Assembly (NCBI GenBank): GCA_947259195.1
Contig: CAMYLC010000008.1
Coordinates: forward strand, 1-52,693
Reading direction: 5' to 3'
Length of the DNA: 52,693 nt
Origin: Thermoanaerobaculia bacterium
GTDB lineage: Bacteria; Acidobacteriota; Thermoanaerobaculia; Multivoradales; JAHEKO01
The position numbers were made by a program, and so were the translations under genes. The notes under the pieces are model-generated. The model did not search any database, was not told where the DNA came from, and saw nothing but the letters and a program-made list of their open reading frames with translations. This document shows, one piece after another, positions 7,983 to 16,086 of the stretch. Within the stretch, counting starts at the first letter, position 1. The number at the start of each line of letters is the position of its first letter.

Positions 7983-10577
7983 ATGCATCGCCATTCGATC
8001 GAACGCAGTTACCCCCGACAGCCTTTTCTGAAGTCAGTAGCGGCAATCGCCCTCTGTATTGGTTGGATCTCCTCGATAGCCTGCCAGCGCCAGGCCCCTG
8101 AGGAGGCTTCCCGTGCGATCCCAGTCGCCAAGATCAAAGCACTCTTCAGCCAATTCGACGAGGGTAACTCGCCCGGTGTCGCTGTGGCGGTCGTGAGTCA
8201 AGGTCAAACCGTGTTCATGGATGGGTTCGGCCTGGCTGACCTCGAAAGTGGAGTTGCGATCGAGCCCAAATCGCAGTTCCGCCTGGCCTCCGTCTCGAAG
8301 CAGTTTGCCGGCATGGCCATCATGCTGCTGGCTGAGGATGAAGTCCTGCACTACGACGATCCGATCACCCGCTACCTTCCGGAGCTATCGCGAATCGGAG
8401 GCGAGATCACAATTCGGCAACTGCTGCAGCACACAGGTGGCTTGCCCGACTACTACGAGGCGCTGACTGCTGCTACCGGCGAACACCGGCCGACCAACGA
8501 GGAGGCAGTGCAGTTCCTTTCGGATTGGGGGGAGCCTCTGTTTGATCCGGGTGAACGCTACGAGTACAGCAATCCAGGCTACGAGATGATCGCCGCGATC
8601 GTCGCCCGGACGACTGGCGGCTCGTTCAGCGATTTCATGGCCACGAGGATCTTCGAGCCGCTGGGCATGAAAAATACGCTGGTATTCGACGAACGCGATC
8701 CTGAGATTCCACATCGCGCGTACGGCTACTCCAAAGGAGAGGACGGTGAGTTCATCCTCGACGATGAGCACCCGCTGAACTTCATGACGGGCTCCGGTGG
8801 CATCTACTCGACCGTCGAGGATCTCGTTGCCTGGGATCAGGCCCTATATGGGGAACAGCTCCTACCTGGCACGGTCCTGGCGCTCGCCTTCACGCCCGCG
8901 GTCTTCGAGAGTGGAGAGATCTACCCCTATGGATTCGGTTGGGGTGTCGGCTCCGATCTCGCATTGGGAAGGGTCCAAAGGCACTCGGGAGGCTGGGTCG
9001 GCTTCAGCACCCAGATCGTACGCTACCCGGATGCTGGCTTCAGCGTCATCCTCCTGTCGAACCTCGATACGTTTCATGGCGCTGGCTATGCCCGTCGGAT
9101 CACCGATCTGGTCTTCCCGCCGTCACCGGTCGTAATCACGGGTGCCAGAGTCATCGACGGCACCGGCAGCCCGTCACAGTCGGTAAGCGTTCGAGTGGAG
9201 GGAGATCGCATCGAGGCGGTCGGAGAGATCGAGCCCAGCCAGGGAGATCTGGTTATAGACGCTCCAGGCCTAGTCCTGGCGCCGGGATTCATCGACACTC
9301 ACAGCCACGCCGATTCCGCCGAACCCCATATTCTCGCCGGTGCCGAAGGGGCTATCAGCCAGGGAGTCACAACACTGGCTGGAGGACCCGATGGCGACTC
9401 CATCTTCCCGCTGGCCGACTTCTTCGAACGACTGGAAGCTGCCCCATCTGCGGTGAACATGCTGTCCTGGGTCGGCCATGGAACCCTTCGAGAAGAGGTC
9501 ATGGGCGACGACTTTCGCCGACCTGCGACCGAGGCTGAGATCGAGAGCATGAGAGGCCTGTTGCACCAGGAGATGGCGTCTGGTGCATGGGGATTGTCGA
9601 CGGGGCTCGAGTACGATCCGGGAATTTACTCCACTACCGACGAAGTCCTAGCGCTGGCGAGAGACGCCGGCTCTCTAGGCGGCCGGTACACCAGCCACAT
9701 CCGAAGCGAGGACCGCTACTTCTGGGACGCCGTCGACGAGATTCTGACCATCGGGCGAGAGGCCGAGATCCCGGTCAACATCACGCACGTCAAGCTAGCC
9801 ATGCAAAGCTCCCACGGCAGAGCCGAAGAGCTTCTGCAGATCCTCGACGAAGCACGGAGCCACGGAGTCGAGGTGACGGCCGACATCTATCCCTACACCT
9901 ACTGGCAATCGACGCTCACGGTCCTGTTTCCCGAGCGCGACTTCCAGAATTCCGAGGCCGCCGAGTTCGCCGTCTCGGAGATCTCTCTGCCGAAGGGAAT
10001 GCTCATCCCTCATTTCGCCCCAGAGCCGGCCCTCGAGGGAAAGACCCTGGCGGAGATCGCCACACTCAGGGGCGCAGATCCCGCTCGAACGCTGATGGAT
10101 CTGATCGCCGAAGCCGAGGCCTACCAAGAGAGAACAGGTGAGGAGGATGTCGAGACTGTCATCGCGGTCAGCATGAGTGAAATGGACATCGAGACCCTCA
10201 TGCAGTGGCCGTGGACCAATATCTGCACCGATGGCGAACTCTGGGGAGCGCACCCCCGTGGATACGGAACGTTCACCAGGGTTCTGGGGCGCTATGTGCG
10301 TGACCGGCAGGCGCTGACTCTCGAGTCAGCAATCCACAAGATGACCGGTTTGTCGGCCGCCACTCTCGGTCTGCCCGATCGTGGGCGCATCGAGCCCGGC
10401 ATGCTGGCAGATCTGGTGCTCTTCGATGCCGACACCGTTGCCGACCGCGCTACGACCGAGTACCCACACGACATTTCGCGGGGCATCGAGACGGTCTGGG
10501 TCAATGGAAGTGTGGTGTGGCACGATGGCCTTCCTACTGACCGAACTCCTGGAAGAGTCTTGAGGCGGGAGCAGTGA
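7983..10577 (+). CDS. Lipoprotein: class-C serine hydrolase fused to D-aminoacylase
   Basis: An 864-aa two-enzyme fusion. I prefer the ATG at 7983 because AGAAGGGA lies just before it and a lipoprotein signal peptide follows (SSIAC lipobox, Cys34). Residues about 45-375 form a beta-lactamase/S12 peptidase domain with S103-x-x-K106 (ASVSKQF), YSN at 195-197 and RHSGGW as the KTG-box equivalent. Residues about 382-864 form a D-aminoacylase-type amidohydrolase with GFIDTHSHAD (metal-binding HxH at 440-442), NITHVKL and CTDGELWGAHPRGYGTF. S12 enzymes include D-aminopeptidases and DD-peptidases; D-aminoacylases release D-amino acids from N-acyl-D-amino acids. The protein probably releases D-amino acids outside the cytoplasm. 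Its stop overlaps the dgcN-like start (GTGA). Confidence 0.88.
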   Translation: MHRHSIERSYPRQPFLKSVAAIALCIGWISSIACQRQAPEEASRAIPVAKIKALFSQFDEGNSPGVAVAVVSQGQTVFMDGFGLADLESGVAIEPKSQFRLASVSKQFAGMAIMLLAEDEVLHYDDPITRYLPELSRIGGEITIRQLLQHTGGLPDYYEALTAATGEHRPTNEEAVQFLSDWGEPLFDPGERYEYSNPGYEMIAAIVARTTGGSFSDFMATRIFEPLGMKNTLVFDERDPEIPHRAYGYSKGEDGEFILDDEHPLNFMTGSGGIYSTVEDLVAWDQALYGEQLLPGTVLALAFTPAVFESGEIYPYGFGWGVGSDLALGRVQRHSGGWVGFSTQIVRYPDAGFSVILLSNLDTFHGAGYARRITDLVFPPSPVVITGARVIDGTGSPSQSVSVRVEGDRIEAVGEIEPSQGDLVIDAPGLVLAPGFIDTHSHADSAEPHILAGAEGAISQGVTTLAGGPDGDSIFPLADFFERLEAAPSAVNMLSWVGHGTLREEVMGDDFRRPATEAEIESMRGLLHQEMASGAWGLSTGLEYDPGIYSTTDEVLALARDAGSLGGRYTSHIRSEDRYFWDAVDEILTIGREAEIPVNITHVKLAMQSSHGRAEELLQILDEARSHGVEVTADIYPYTYWQSTLTVLFPERDFQNSEAAEFAVSEISLPKGMLIPHFAPEPALEGKTLAEIATLRGADPARTLMDLIAEAEAYQERTGEEDVETVIAVSMSEMDIETLMQWPWTNICTDGELWGAHPRGYGTFTRVLGRYVRDRQALTLESAIHKMTGLSAATLGLPDRGRIEPGMLADLVLFDADTVADRATTEYPHDISRGIETVWVNGSVVWHDGLPTDRTPGRVLRREQ

Positions 10578-11638
10578 CGAAGAGCGCCGTAATTCTCACC
10601 AACGGCATGTTCGTGACGCCGTTCGCCAAGACCACCCACGGTTTGGTGAGAGGGCCCAGTCGTTACGAGATCCTCGGCGTCATCGATCCACCTTTCGCGG
10701 GGCAGGACGCCGGCATCCTGATCGACGGCCGTCCCCGGAACATTCCGATCTTCACCTCTGTCTCCGCGTGCCTGGAAGCCCTGGACGACACGCCCGATTA
10801 CTGCATCGTCGGGGTCGCCACGGTCGGTGGCGTGCTGCCACCGGCCATCCGCGAGGGACTGCTCGAGGCCGTGAAGGCGGGTCTGTCTCTGATCAATGGG
10901 CTGCATCGCCTCCTGGCGGACGATGTCGAGCTGGCAGAACTGGCAAGACAGCATGGTGCGCAGATCATCGATATCCGCCGACCCAAGCCTGTCGACGAGC
11001 TTCGCTTCTGGACGGGAGAGGTGCTCCGCCTATCATCAACGAGAATCGCGGTCCTGGGAACCGACTGTGCGCTCGGCAAGCGCACCACCTGCGAGCTTCT
11101 GAGGCAGGCCTGCCAGGAGAATGGCATCTCCGCCGAGATGATCTACACCGGCCAGACAGGCTGGTTGCAGGGGACTCCCCACGGCTTCATCTTCGATGCC
11201 ACTCCCAACGACTTCGTCTGCGGAGAGCTGGAACGCGCCATCCTCGACTGCCACGAAGCGACAGCTCCCGACGTTATCCTGCTCGAAGGGCAGAGTGGAC
11301 TGCGGAATCCTTCAGGTCCGTGCGGGTCTGAGTTGATCCTCGCCGGTGGTGCCGACGCAGTCATACTGCAGCATGCACCGGGACGAGAGTTCTATGAAGA
11401 TCTCGAGGAGTTGGGCTGCCGAATTCCACCCGTGAGCGAAGAGATCGGAATTATTCGACTCATGGGAGCCGAGGTGATCGCCGTGACCCTGAACCACGAG
11501 AACCTGGATGAGGAGCAGCTGAGGACCGAGCAATCAAAGCTCCAGGCAGAGCTGAACGCACCCGTCGTGCATCCCCTCTGGGATGGGCTGTCTGAAATCG
11601 TAGAGTTGGTTCGTCGACGTCTGACGGCGAGGGCTTGA
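10574..11638 (+). CDS. dgcN: DUF1611 family protein, DgcN-like (D-glutamate N-acetyltransferase)
   Basis: A 354-aa DUF1611 protein. An N-terminal Rossmann-like domain (about 1-150, GVATVGGVLPP) is followed by a P-loop domain with LGTDCALGKRTT (161-172), TGQTGWLQG and LLEGQSGLRNPSGPCGS. As I recall, DUF1611 proteins from marine Proteobacteria and haloarchaea were described as DgcN, which acts with the epimerase DgcA in D-glutamate catabolism through N-acetyl-D-glutamate. Here the next gene, three bases on, is exactly such an epimerase, which supports the assignment. It is translated from a GTG overlapping the stop of the fusion gene. The activity on this particular protein is inferred, not seen. 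Confidence 0.78.
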   Translation: MTKSAVILTNGMFVTPFAKTTHGLVRGPSRYEILGVIDPPFAGQDAGILIDGRPRNIPIFTSVSACLEALDDTPDYCIVGVATVGGVLPPAIREGLLEAVKAGLSLINGLHRLLADDVELAELARQHGAQIIDIRRPKPVDELRFWTGEVLRLSSTRIAVLGTDCALGKRTTCELLRQACQENGISAEMIYTGQTGWLQGTPHGFIFDATPNDFVCGELERAILDCHEATAPDVILLEGQSGLRNPSGPCGSELILAGGADAVILQHAPGREFYEDLEELGCRIPPVSEEIGIIRLMGAEVIAVTLNHENLDEEQLRTEQSKLQAELNAPVVHPLWDGLSEIVELVRRRLTARA

Positions 11639-11641
11639 AAC

Positions 11642-12748
11642 ATGAAGATCGAGAAAATCCTGACCTGGAACGAGAGGATCGAGCTGACGCGACCCTACGC
11701 CATTTCCAGTCGATCGATGTCGGCCGTCGATCTCTTCTTCGTTCGCATCATGACCGACACCGGCCATGAAGGGCTCGGGGCAGGCTCACCCGCCGAAGAG
11801 GTCACTGGCGAGTCTCCCGACAGCACCGCCGCCGCACTCGAAGAGATGGAGAGTGGCCTCCTGATCGGCGAGGACCCGAGGCATCTCGGCACCTTGTGCC
11901 GTCGACTCCGCGAGGGGCTCGGCGCCACCCCGGCTGCACACGCTGCCCTGGACATGGCGCTCTACGACCTCTTCTGCCGAATCGTCGAAGTCCCCCTTGT
12001 GGAGCTTCTCGGACGCTCTCACACCTCCCTGCCCACCTCCATCACCATCGGGATCAAGTCGGTCGAAGAATCCCTGGCCGAAGCCGACGAGCACCTGGCG
12101 GGGGGCTTCCGCAGCCTCAAGGTGAAGATCGGACGCTCGGCCGAGGCGGAGATCGATCTCCTGCATCGACTGCGTGAAAGGGTCGGGCCGGACATTCAGA
12201 TCCGGGTCGACGCCAACCAGGGCTATGACCTGGAGGACACAAGACGGCTTTGGCAGAAGCAAAAGGAACTCCAGCTCGAGCTGATCGAACAGCCCCTGCC
12301 GGCGGCAACCCTGACCGAGCTGCGGACTTTGCCGCGGGACCTACGCCAGCTGATTGCAGCCGATGAAAGCCTGCACGAAGCCAGCGACGCCGCTCTCCTG
12401 GCACAGCCACCAGCGGTTTGCGGCATTCTCAACATCAAGCTCATGAAGTGTGGCGGTGTCTCCCCTGCCCTGGCCATTGGGCAGGTCGCCGAAGCGACGG
12501 GTCTCGAGCTCATGTGGGGCTGCATGGACGAGAGCGTCATCAGCATCTCTGCGGCTCTCCACGCGGCCTTCGCCTGTCCCCAGACGCGCTACCTGGATCT
12601 GGATGGCAGCCTCGATCTGGCGAGAGATCCCGCAAAGGGTGGCTTCACACTCAAGGACGGCGAGCTGCGCACCCTCGACAAGCCAGGGTTGGGAGTGACC
12701 TTGAGCGGGCAACCCCGGGTTCTGAGCGGCGAGTCTATCGACGCATGA
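11642..12748 (+). CDS. dgcA: Dipeptide epimerase family enzyme, DgcA-like
   Basis: A 368-aa enolase-superfamily enzyme of the muconate-lactonising / dipeptide-epimerase subgroup. The full active site is visible: SLKVKIG (K160 and K162, KxK), RVDANQGY (D190), LIEQPL (E216), AADES (D241) and NIKLMKCGG (K266), plus GCMDES and YLDLDG. The paired lysines on both faces are expected for 1,1-proton transfer, that is epimerisation. Beside DgcN it probably interconverts N-acetyl-D- and N-acetyl-L-glutamate, while L-Ala-D/L-Glu epimerase from peptidoglycan recycling is the main alternative. The last codons overlap by a few bases the edge of a decayed DUF222 gene on the other strand, so the native C-terminus may have been altered. 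Confidence 0.85.
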   Translation: MKIEKILTWNERIELTRPYAISSRSMSAVDLFFVRIMTDTGHEGLGAGSPAEEVTGESPDSTAAALEEMESGLLIGEDPRHLGTLCRRLREGLGATPAAHAALDMALYDLFCRIVEVPLVELLGRSHTSLPTSITIGIKSVEESLAEADEHLAGGFRSLKVKIGRSAEAEIDLLHRLRERVGPDIQIRVDANQGYDLEDTRRLWQKQKELQLELIEQPLPAATLTELRTLPRDLRQLIAADESLHEASDAALLAQPPAVCGILNIKLMKCGGVSPALAIGQVAEATGLELMWGCMDESVISISAALHAAFACPQTRYLDLDGSLDLARDPAKGGFTLKDGELRTLDKPGLGVTLSGQPRVLSGESIDA

Positions 12749-13056
12749 GCAGCCGTGCCCGCTCGGGCAAACTCCAGGAGCTCGATCTCGTTGTCGGCAG
12801 TGGCCACGCGGGTCAGGGCCCGAACCTTGGAGTAGGACAGGTCTCCACAACGCATGGCTTCAGAGAGTCGTGGCAGCTCCCCCAGAGCCTTGGCTACTCT
12901 CACTTTCTCCCTGGCTGCGCCCAGTTCGAGTCCGGTCCGCCAGTTGAGCCAGTGGGCACAGGAGCGAAAGCCGGTGTTCCATCCACTCCTCTCGTCGAAC
13001 TCCCGGATCATGGTCAGCAGGTGATAGGTGGCGACCTGGATCTGGGCCGCAGGGAG
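12745..13056 (-). pseudogene. DUF222 / 13E12-type HNH endonuclease-family remnant
   Basis: On the minus strand one frame reads ATYHLLTMIREFDERSGWN, then GFRSCAHWLNWRTGLELGAA, REKVRVAKALGELPRL, GDLSYSKVRALTRVAT and ELLEFARAGTAAH. This is the well-conserved core of DUF222 (13E12 repeat) proteins that usually carry a C-terminal HNH nuclease. Upstream the frame hits a stop near 13054 and downstream the similarity ends abruptly at 12745, exactly where dgcA ends; the C-terminal HNH part is gone. Only about 100 of the usual 350-500 residues remain, so this is a truncated remnant and probably marks an old insertion or rearrangement in the operon. Confidence 0.72.
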
Positions 13057-13286
13057 TCATCCCAGGCTTCCCCGACGTCCTCAGGGACCGATCACAAAGG
13101 TCGCGAAGAATGACGCCAGAAACCTGTCAAGAGCTTTCTTGTGAACTCTCCGAGGAATCGCGCTGGAAGGGGACCTGCCGGTTAGCTTCTCGTGTAGGAC
13201 GTCCACGTGCCTATGTAGAATCACGACCACAGAGACTTCGTGTGACCCAATCGAGGGCTCTGAATCCAGCGGGAGATGGATCCGTC

Positions 13287-13514
13287 ATGGCAGATACCAA
13301 TACCAGCCCGAAAGGCCCGGAAATCAGGCCTCGGCGAGCTCGTTTCCGGAAGTTCGTCACCTGGACCTTCCTGACGCTTCGAGTTCTCGGGGTCATCGCT
13401 GCAGTCGACGCGGTCATGCCGAACCGCACCGCTACTGGAGCCGTCGCCTGGTCCCTCAGTCTTGTGACGATTCCCGCTGTCGCCGATACTCTAGATCCCT
13501 CGAAGAACTCATGA
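13287..13514 (+). CDS. Small membrane protein resembling the N-terminal segment of cardiolipin synthase
   Basis: A 75-aa ORF from the ATG at 13287, after a loose GGGAG. A basic N-terminus is followed by two hydrophobic segments, FVTWTFLTLRVLGVIAAVDA and TGAVAWSLSLVTIPAVA. The second, with the preceding VMPNRT, looks like the PLDc_N segment of cardiolipin synthases (the R-T-x-x-x-A-x-A-W-x-x-x-L pattern). No phospholipase D HKD motifs follow; the frame ends right after. Its stop overlaps the transporter start (ATGA), so it may be translated and coupled. It is either a decayed cardiolipin synthase 5' end left by the same event as the DUF222 remnant, or a small transporter partner. Confidence 0.4.
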   Translation: MADTNTSPKGPEIRPRRARFRKFVTWTFLTLRVLGVIAAVDAVMPNRTATGAVAWSLSLVTIPAVADTLDPSKNS

Positions 13515-14929
13515 GCGATCCCGGCTGGTACTCCATCCTGCCCCCGATACTGGCCATCGTCCTGGCCATCTGGAGCAAGCAGGTCATCCCGTCACTCTTT
13601 ACGGGGATCTGGACGGGATTCACCCTGCTCAACGGGTTCAACCCGATCGTCGGAGCGACCGAGAGTCTCGAGGGGATCGTCCATGTGTTTTCCGATCCGG
13701 GAAACACGCGAGTCCTGATTTTCACGCTGCTCATCGGTTCGATGATCGCCACGATCGAGTTTTCGGGTGGGGTCAGGGGCTTCGTGCACTTTCTCGAGAC
13801 CCGACGTTGGGTCCACACCGGAAAGCGTGCCCAGATCCTCGCCTGGGTCACTGGGATCATCATCTTCATCGAGTCGAACATCACCTTGCTGGTGGCAGGT
13901 TCCGTCTGCAGGCCCCTGTTCGATCGCTACAAGATCTCTCGCGAGAAACTCGCCTATCTGATCGATGCAACCTCCGCTCCGGTATGCATCATGATTCCAC
14001 TCAACGCCTGGGGTGCCATCATTATCGGCCTGGTGGCATCAACCGGGGTGGACAATCCACTCCAGACCTTCATCGCGTCGATTCCCTACAATCTCTACTC
14101 GATCGCCGCGATCCTCCTGGCGGCGGTCGTCATCTGGAAGAACCTGAATCTCGGCCCCATGAAAGCGGCCGAGAATCGAACGCGCGGCGGCGAGCTTCTG
14201 TGGCCCGACGCCACGCCGCTGGTGGATACGTCTGCAGAGGTAGGCCCGGAGGGTGAGAGCCCTGAGGATATTCCGTCCGCAGCGTACATGGTGCTGCCGA
14301 TTCTGGTGATGATCCTGATGATGCCGGTTTCTCTCTACATCACCGGCGATGGCGACATCATCGAGGGCTCCGGGTCCATCTCCGTCCTCTGGTCTGTGAG
14401 CGCTGCGGTGGTGACGACCTGGATCATGCTCCTCGCAGGTCGCAAGGCATCGCTGCACGACCTGATGAGGATGTTTATCAAAGGCGCCAGCGATCTGCTG
14501 CCAATAGCGACGATTCTGCTGCTCGCTCTGACCTTGGGAGACGTGGCACAGCTGCTCGGCACCGGGAACTATGTGGCCAGAATCGCGAGTGCCACCGTTC
14601 CCCAGTTCCTTCTGGCACCGCTGGTCTTTCTCGTCTCAGCGTTTATCGCCTTCTCTGTGGGTTCGAGCTGGGGGACCTTCGCGATCATGATACCGATCGC
14701 GATTCCCATTGCCACGACGCTCGGCCTGCCCGTTCCGCTCTTGCTAGGAGCCGCGACCTCCGGCGCGATCTTTGGAGACCACGCATCGCCGATCAGTGAC
14801 ACGACGGTCGTCGCTTCGATGGCCTCGGCTACCGACCACATCGATCACGTGCGCACGCAGCTACCCTATGCGCTGCTCGCCGCTGGCATCGCCACCATCG
14901 GTTTCCTGATTCTCAGTCTTATCGGCTAG
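13511..14929 (+). CDS. NhaC family transporter (Na+/H+ antiporter type)
   Basis: A 472-aa integral membrane protein with about eleven hydrophobic segments, of the NhaC family. Typical stretches are LPPILAIVLAIWSKQVIPSL at the N-terminus, FTGIWTGF, FIESNITLLVAGSVCRPL, IDATSAPVCIMIPLNAWG, VGSSWGTFAIMIPIAIP and GAIFGDHASPISDTTVVASM, the last two being the most conserved. NhaC relatives exchange sodium for protons, but the wider superfamily includes carboxylate and amino-acid exchangers. Placed at the end of the D-amino-acid operon it could import the released amino acid or balance ions. The start overlaps the small upstream ORF (ATGA). Confidence 0.86.
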   Translation: MSDPGWYSILPPILAIVLAIWSKQVIPSLFTGIWTGFTLLNGFNPIVGATESLEGIVHVFSDPGNTRVLIFTLLIGSMIATIEFSGGVRGFVHFLETRRWVHTGKRAQILAWVTGIIIFIESNITLLVAGSVCRPLFDRYKISREKLAYLIDATSAPVCIMIPLNAWGAIIIGLVASTGVDNPLQTFIASIPYNLYSIAAILLAAVVIWKNLNLGPMKAAENRTRGGELLWPDATPLVDTSAEVGPEGESPEDIPSAAYMVLPILVMILMMPVSLYITGDGDIIEGSGSISVLWSVSAAVVTTWIMLLAGRKASLHDLMRMFIKGASDLLPIATILLLALTLGDVAQLLGTGNYVARIASATVPQFLLAPLVFLVSAFIAFSVGSSWGTFAIMIPIAIPIATTLGLPVPLLLGAATSGAIFGDHASPISDTTVVASMASATDHIDHVRTQLPYALLAAGIATIGFLILSLIG

Positions 14930-14960
14930 GTCCGCAGAGCTCTAGTGCATCTCCCGCCAG

Positions 14961-15902
14961 CTAGCTGAGCTCGCGAGCGATCTCTCTGGCTTCTTCCTCG
15001 GTATCGATGTCCTTGGCCATGGACAGGGCGTGCATGAGGGGGAGGCGGCCCTTGCGATCGGGGTATTTCCTGCGATGCTTGAAGGAGACGAAGATCCGGC
15101 GCAGCCTCTCCGCCATCTCCTCGGAGGTGATCACCCCATCCTTGAGATGGAAGCCCATCATGACCCCATTGGTGATCACGGTCGCAGTGAGATCCGGCAG
15201 TCGGAAGGCGAAGAGATGCTTGAAGTCCTGCACCACCAGGCCGAGGAATATGTGAGTTGAAATCAACCACAATCGATACAGCACACCCCTATTGCGACTG
15301 CGATAGGCCAGGTCGAAGGTCCGGAACACGAGAGGTAGCCGCACAGCGTTCGTGTCCGCTATGACCAAGTGTCCGGGCAGGAGAGTCGTCGGCTCAGCGT
15401 CGGGCGTCGGCTGAATCTGGTACTTCGGCTTCCAGGCCGAAGCGCCCATATCCTTCGGTCGCTCGGGTGCCAGGATCAAAGGTGCCCAGAAATCCAATGG
15501 AGCGTGCTGAAAGTAGTCCTCCATCAATCTCCTCAGCTCGTCGCCTTCCGGCAGGATGTCGCAGGTCGTGACCGCCACGATTCCCCCGGGTGACTCCGGC
15601 GCTACCTTCATCACAGAGGCCTCGATGTTCTTGCCGAAAGTAGAGTCGGTATCAATGATGCGCGCCCCGTTCCGGTGGTCGCCATAGACCCGAGCCGGGC
15701 CGGCAATGAACACCGGGTCGAAGCAGCCGCTATCCTTGACGCGTTCGAGAAGCAAGTCGATGATCGGCCTTCCACCGATCCGCAGATCCATCCCCTTCGC
15801 TCCTTTCAAAGGGTGCAGATCTGCCCCGGCTTCCGGAAGCGCCACCGGCTCCGGATCGCTTCCCGCCAGAATGATCAGTGGTATGGGCTGATGCTTCGCC
15901 AT
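14961..15902 (-). CDS. MobA-like nucleotidyltransferase domain protein
   Basis: A 313-aa protein started at the ATG at 15902, which has GGAG five bases upstream; a longer frame to 16133 would overlap the divergent gene. The N-terminus has IPLIILAGSDPEP, then HPLKGAKGMDLRIGGRPIID, the nucleotide-binding loop with the lysine and the GGRP signature of NTP_transf_3 proteins. TTCDILPEGDE would be the metal-binding aspartate region. The C-terminal 150 residues, which include a hydrophobic stretch (LWLISTHIFLGLVV), are not familiar. It probably transfers a nucleotide to a sugar phosphate or small alcohol phosphate. It converges on the NhaC gene. Confidence 0.7.
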   Translation of the reverse strand: MAKHQPIPLIILAGSDPEPVALPEAGADLHPLKGAKGMDLRIGGRPIIDLLLERVKDSGCFDPVFIAGPARVYGDHRNGARIIDTDSTFGKNIEASVMKVAPESPGGIVAVTTCDILPEGDELRRLMEDYFQHAPLDFWAPLILAPERPKDMGASAWKPKYQIQPTPDAEPTTLLPGHLVIADTNAVRLPLVFRTFDLAYRSRNRGVLYRLWLISTHIFLGLVVQDFKHLFAFRLPDLTATVITNGVMMGFHLKDGVITSEEMAERLRRIFVSFKHRRKYPDRKGRLPLMHALSMAKDIDTEEEAREIARELS

Positions 15903-16086
15903 TTCAACTCCATCCCGCAGCTTGCCGAAACGAGGACTGTACCCAACCGGGTGGCGCTCACTGAACTCGTTGCCGTTCGACTCTATCGCAGTCTGGCTGC
16001 GCCGACTGGTGCTGGCGTCGTTACCTCGATCACCAGGAGGAGCTGCTAGAGTCGCGGCAGAGATCGAGCCGCGCTTCGACGAGACC

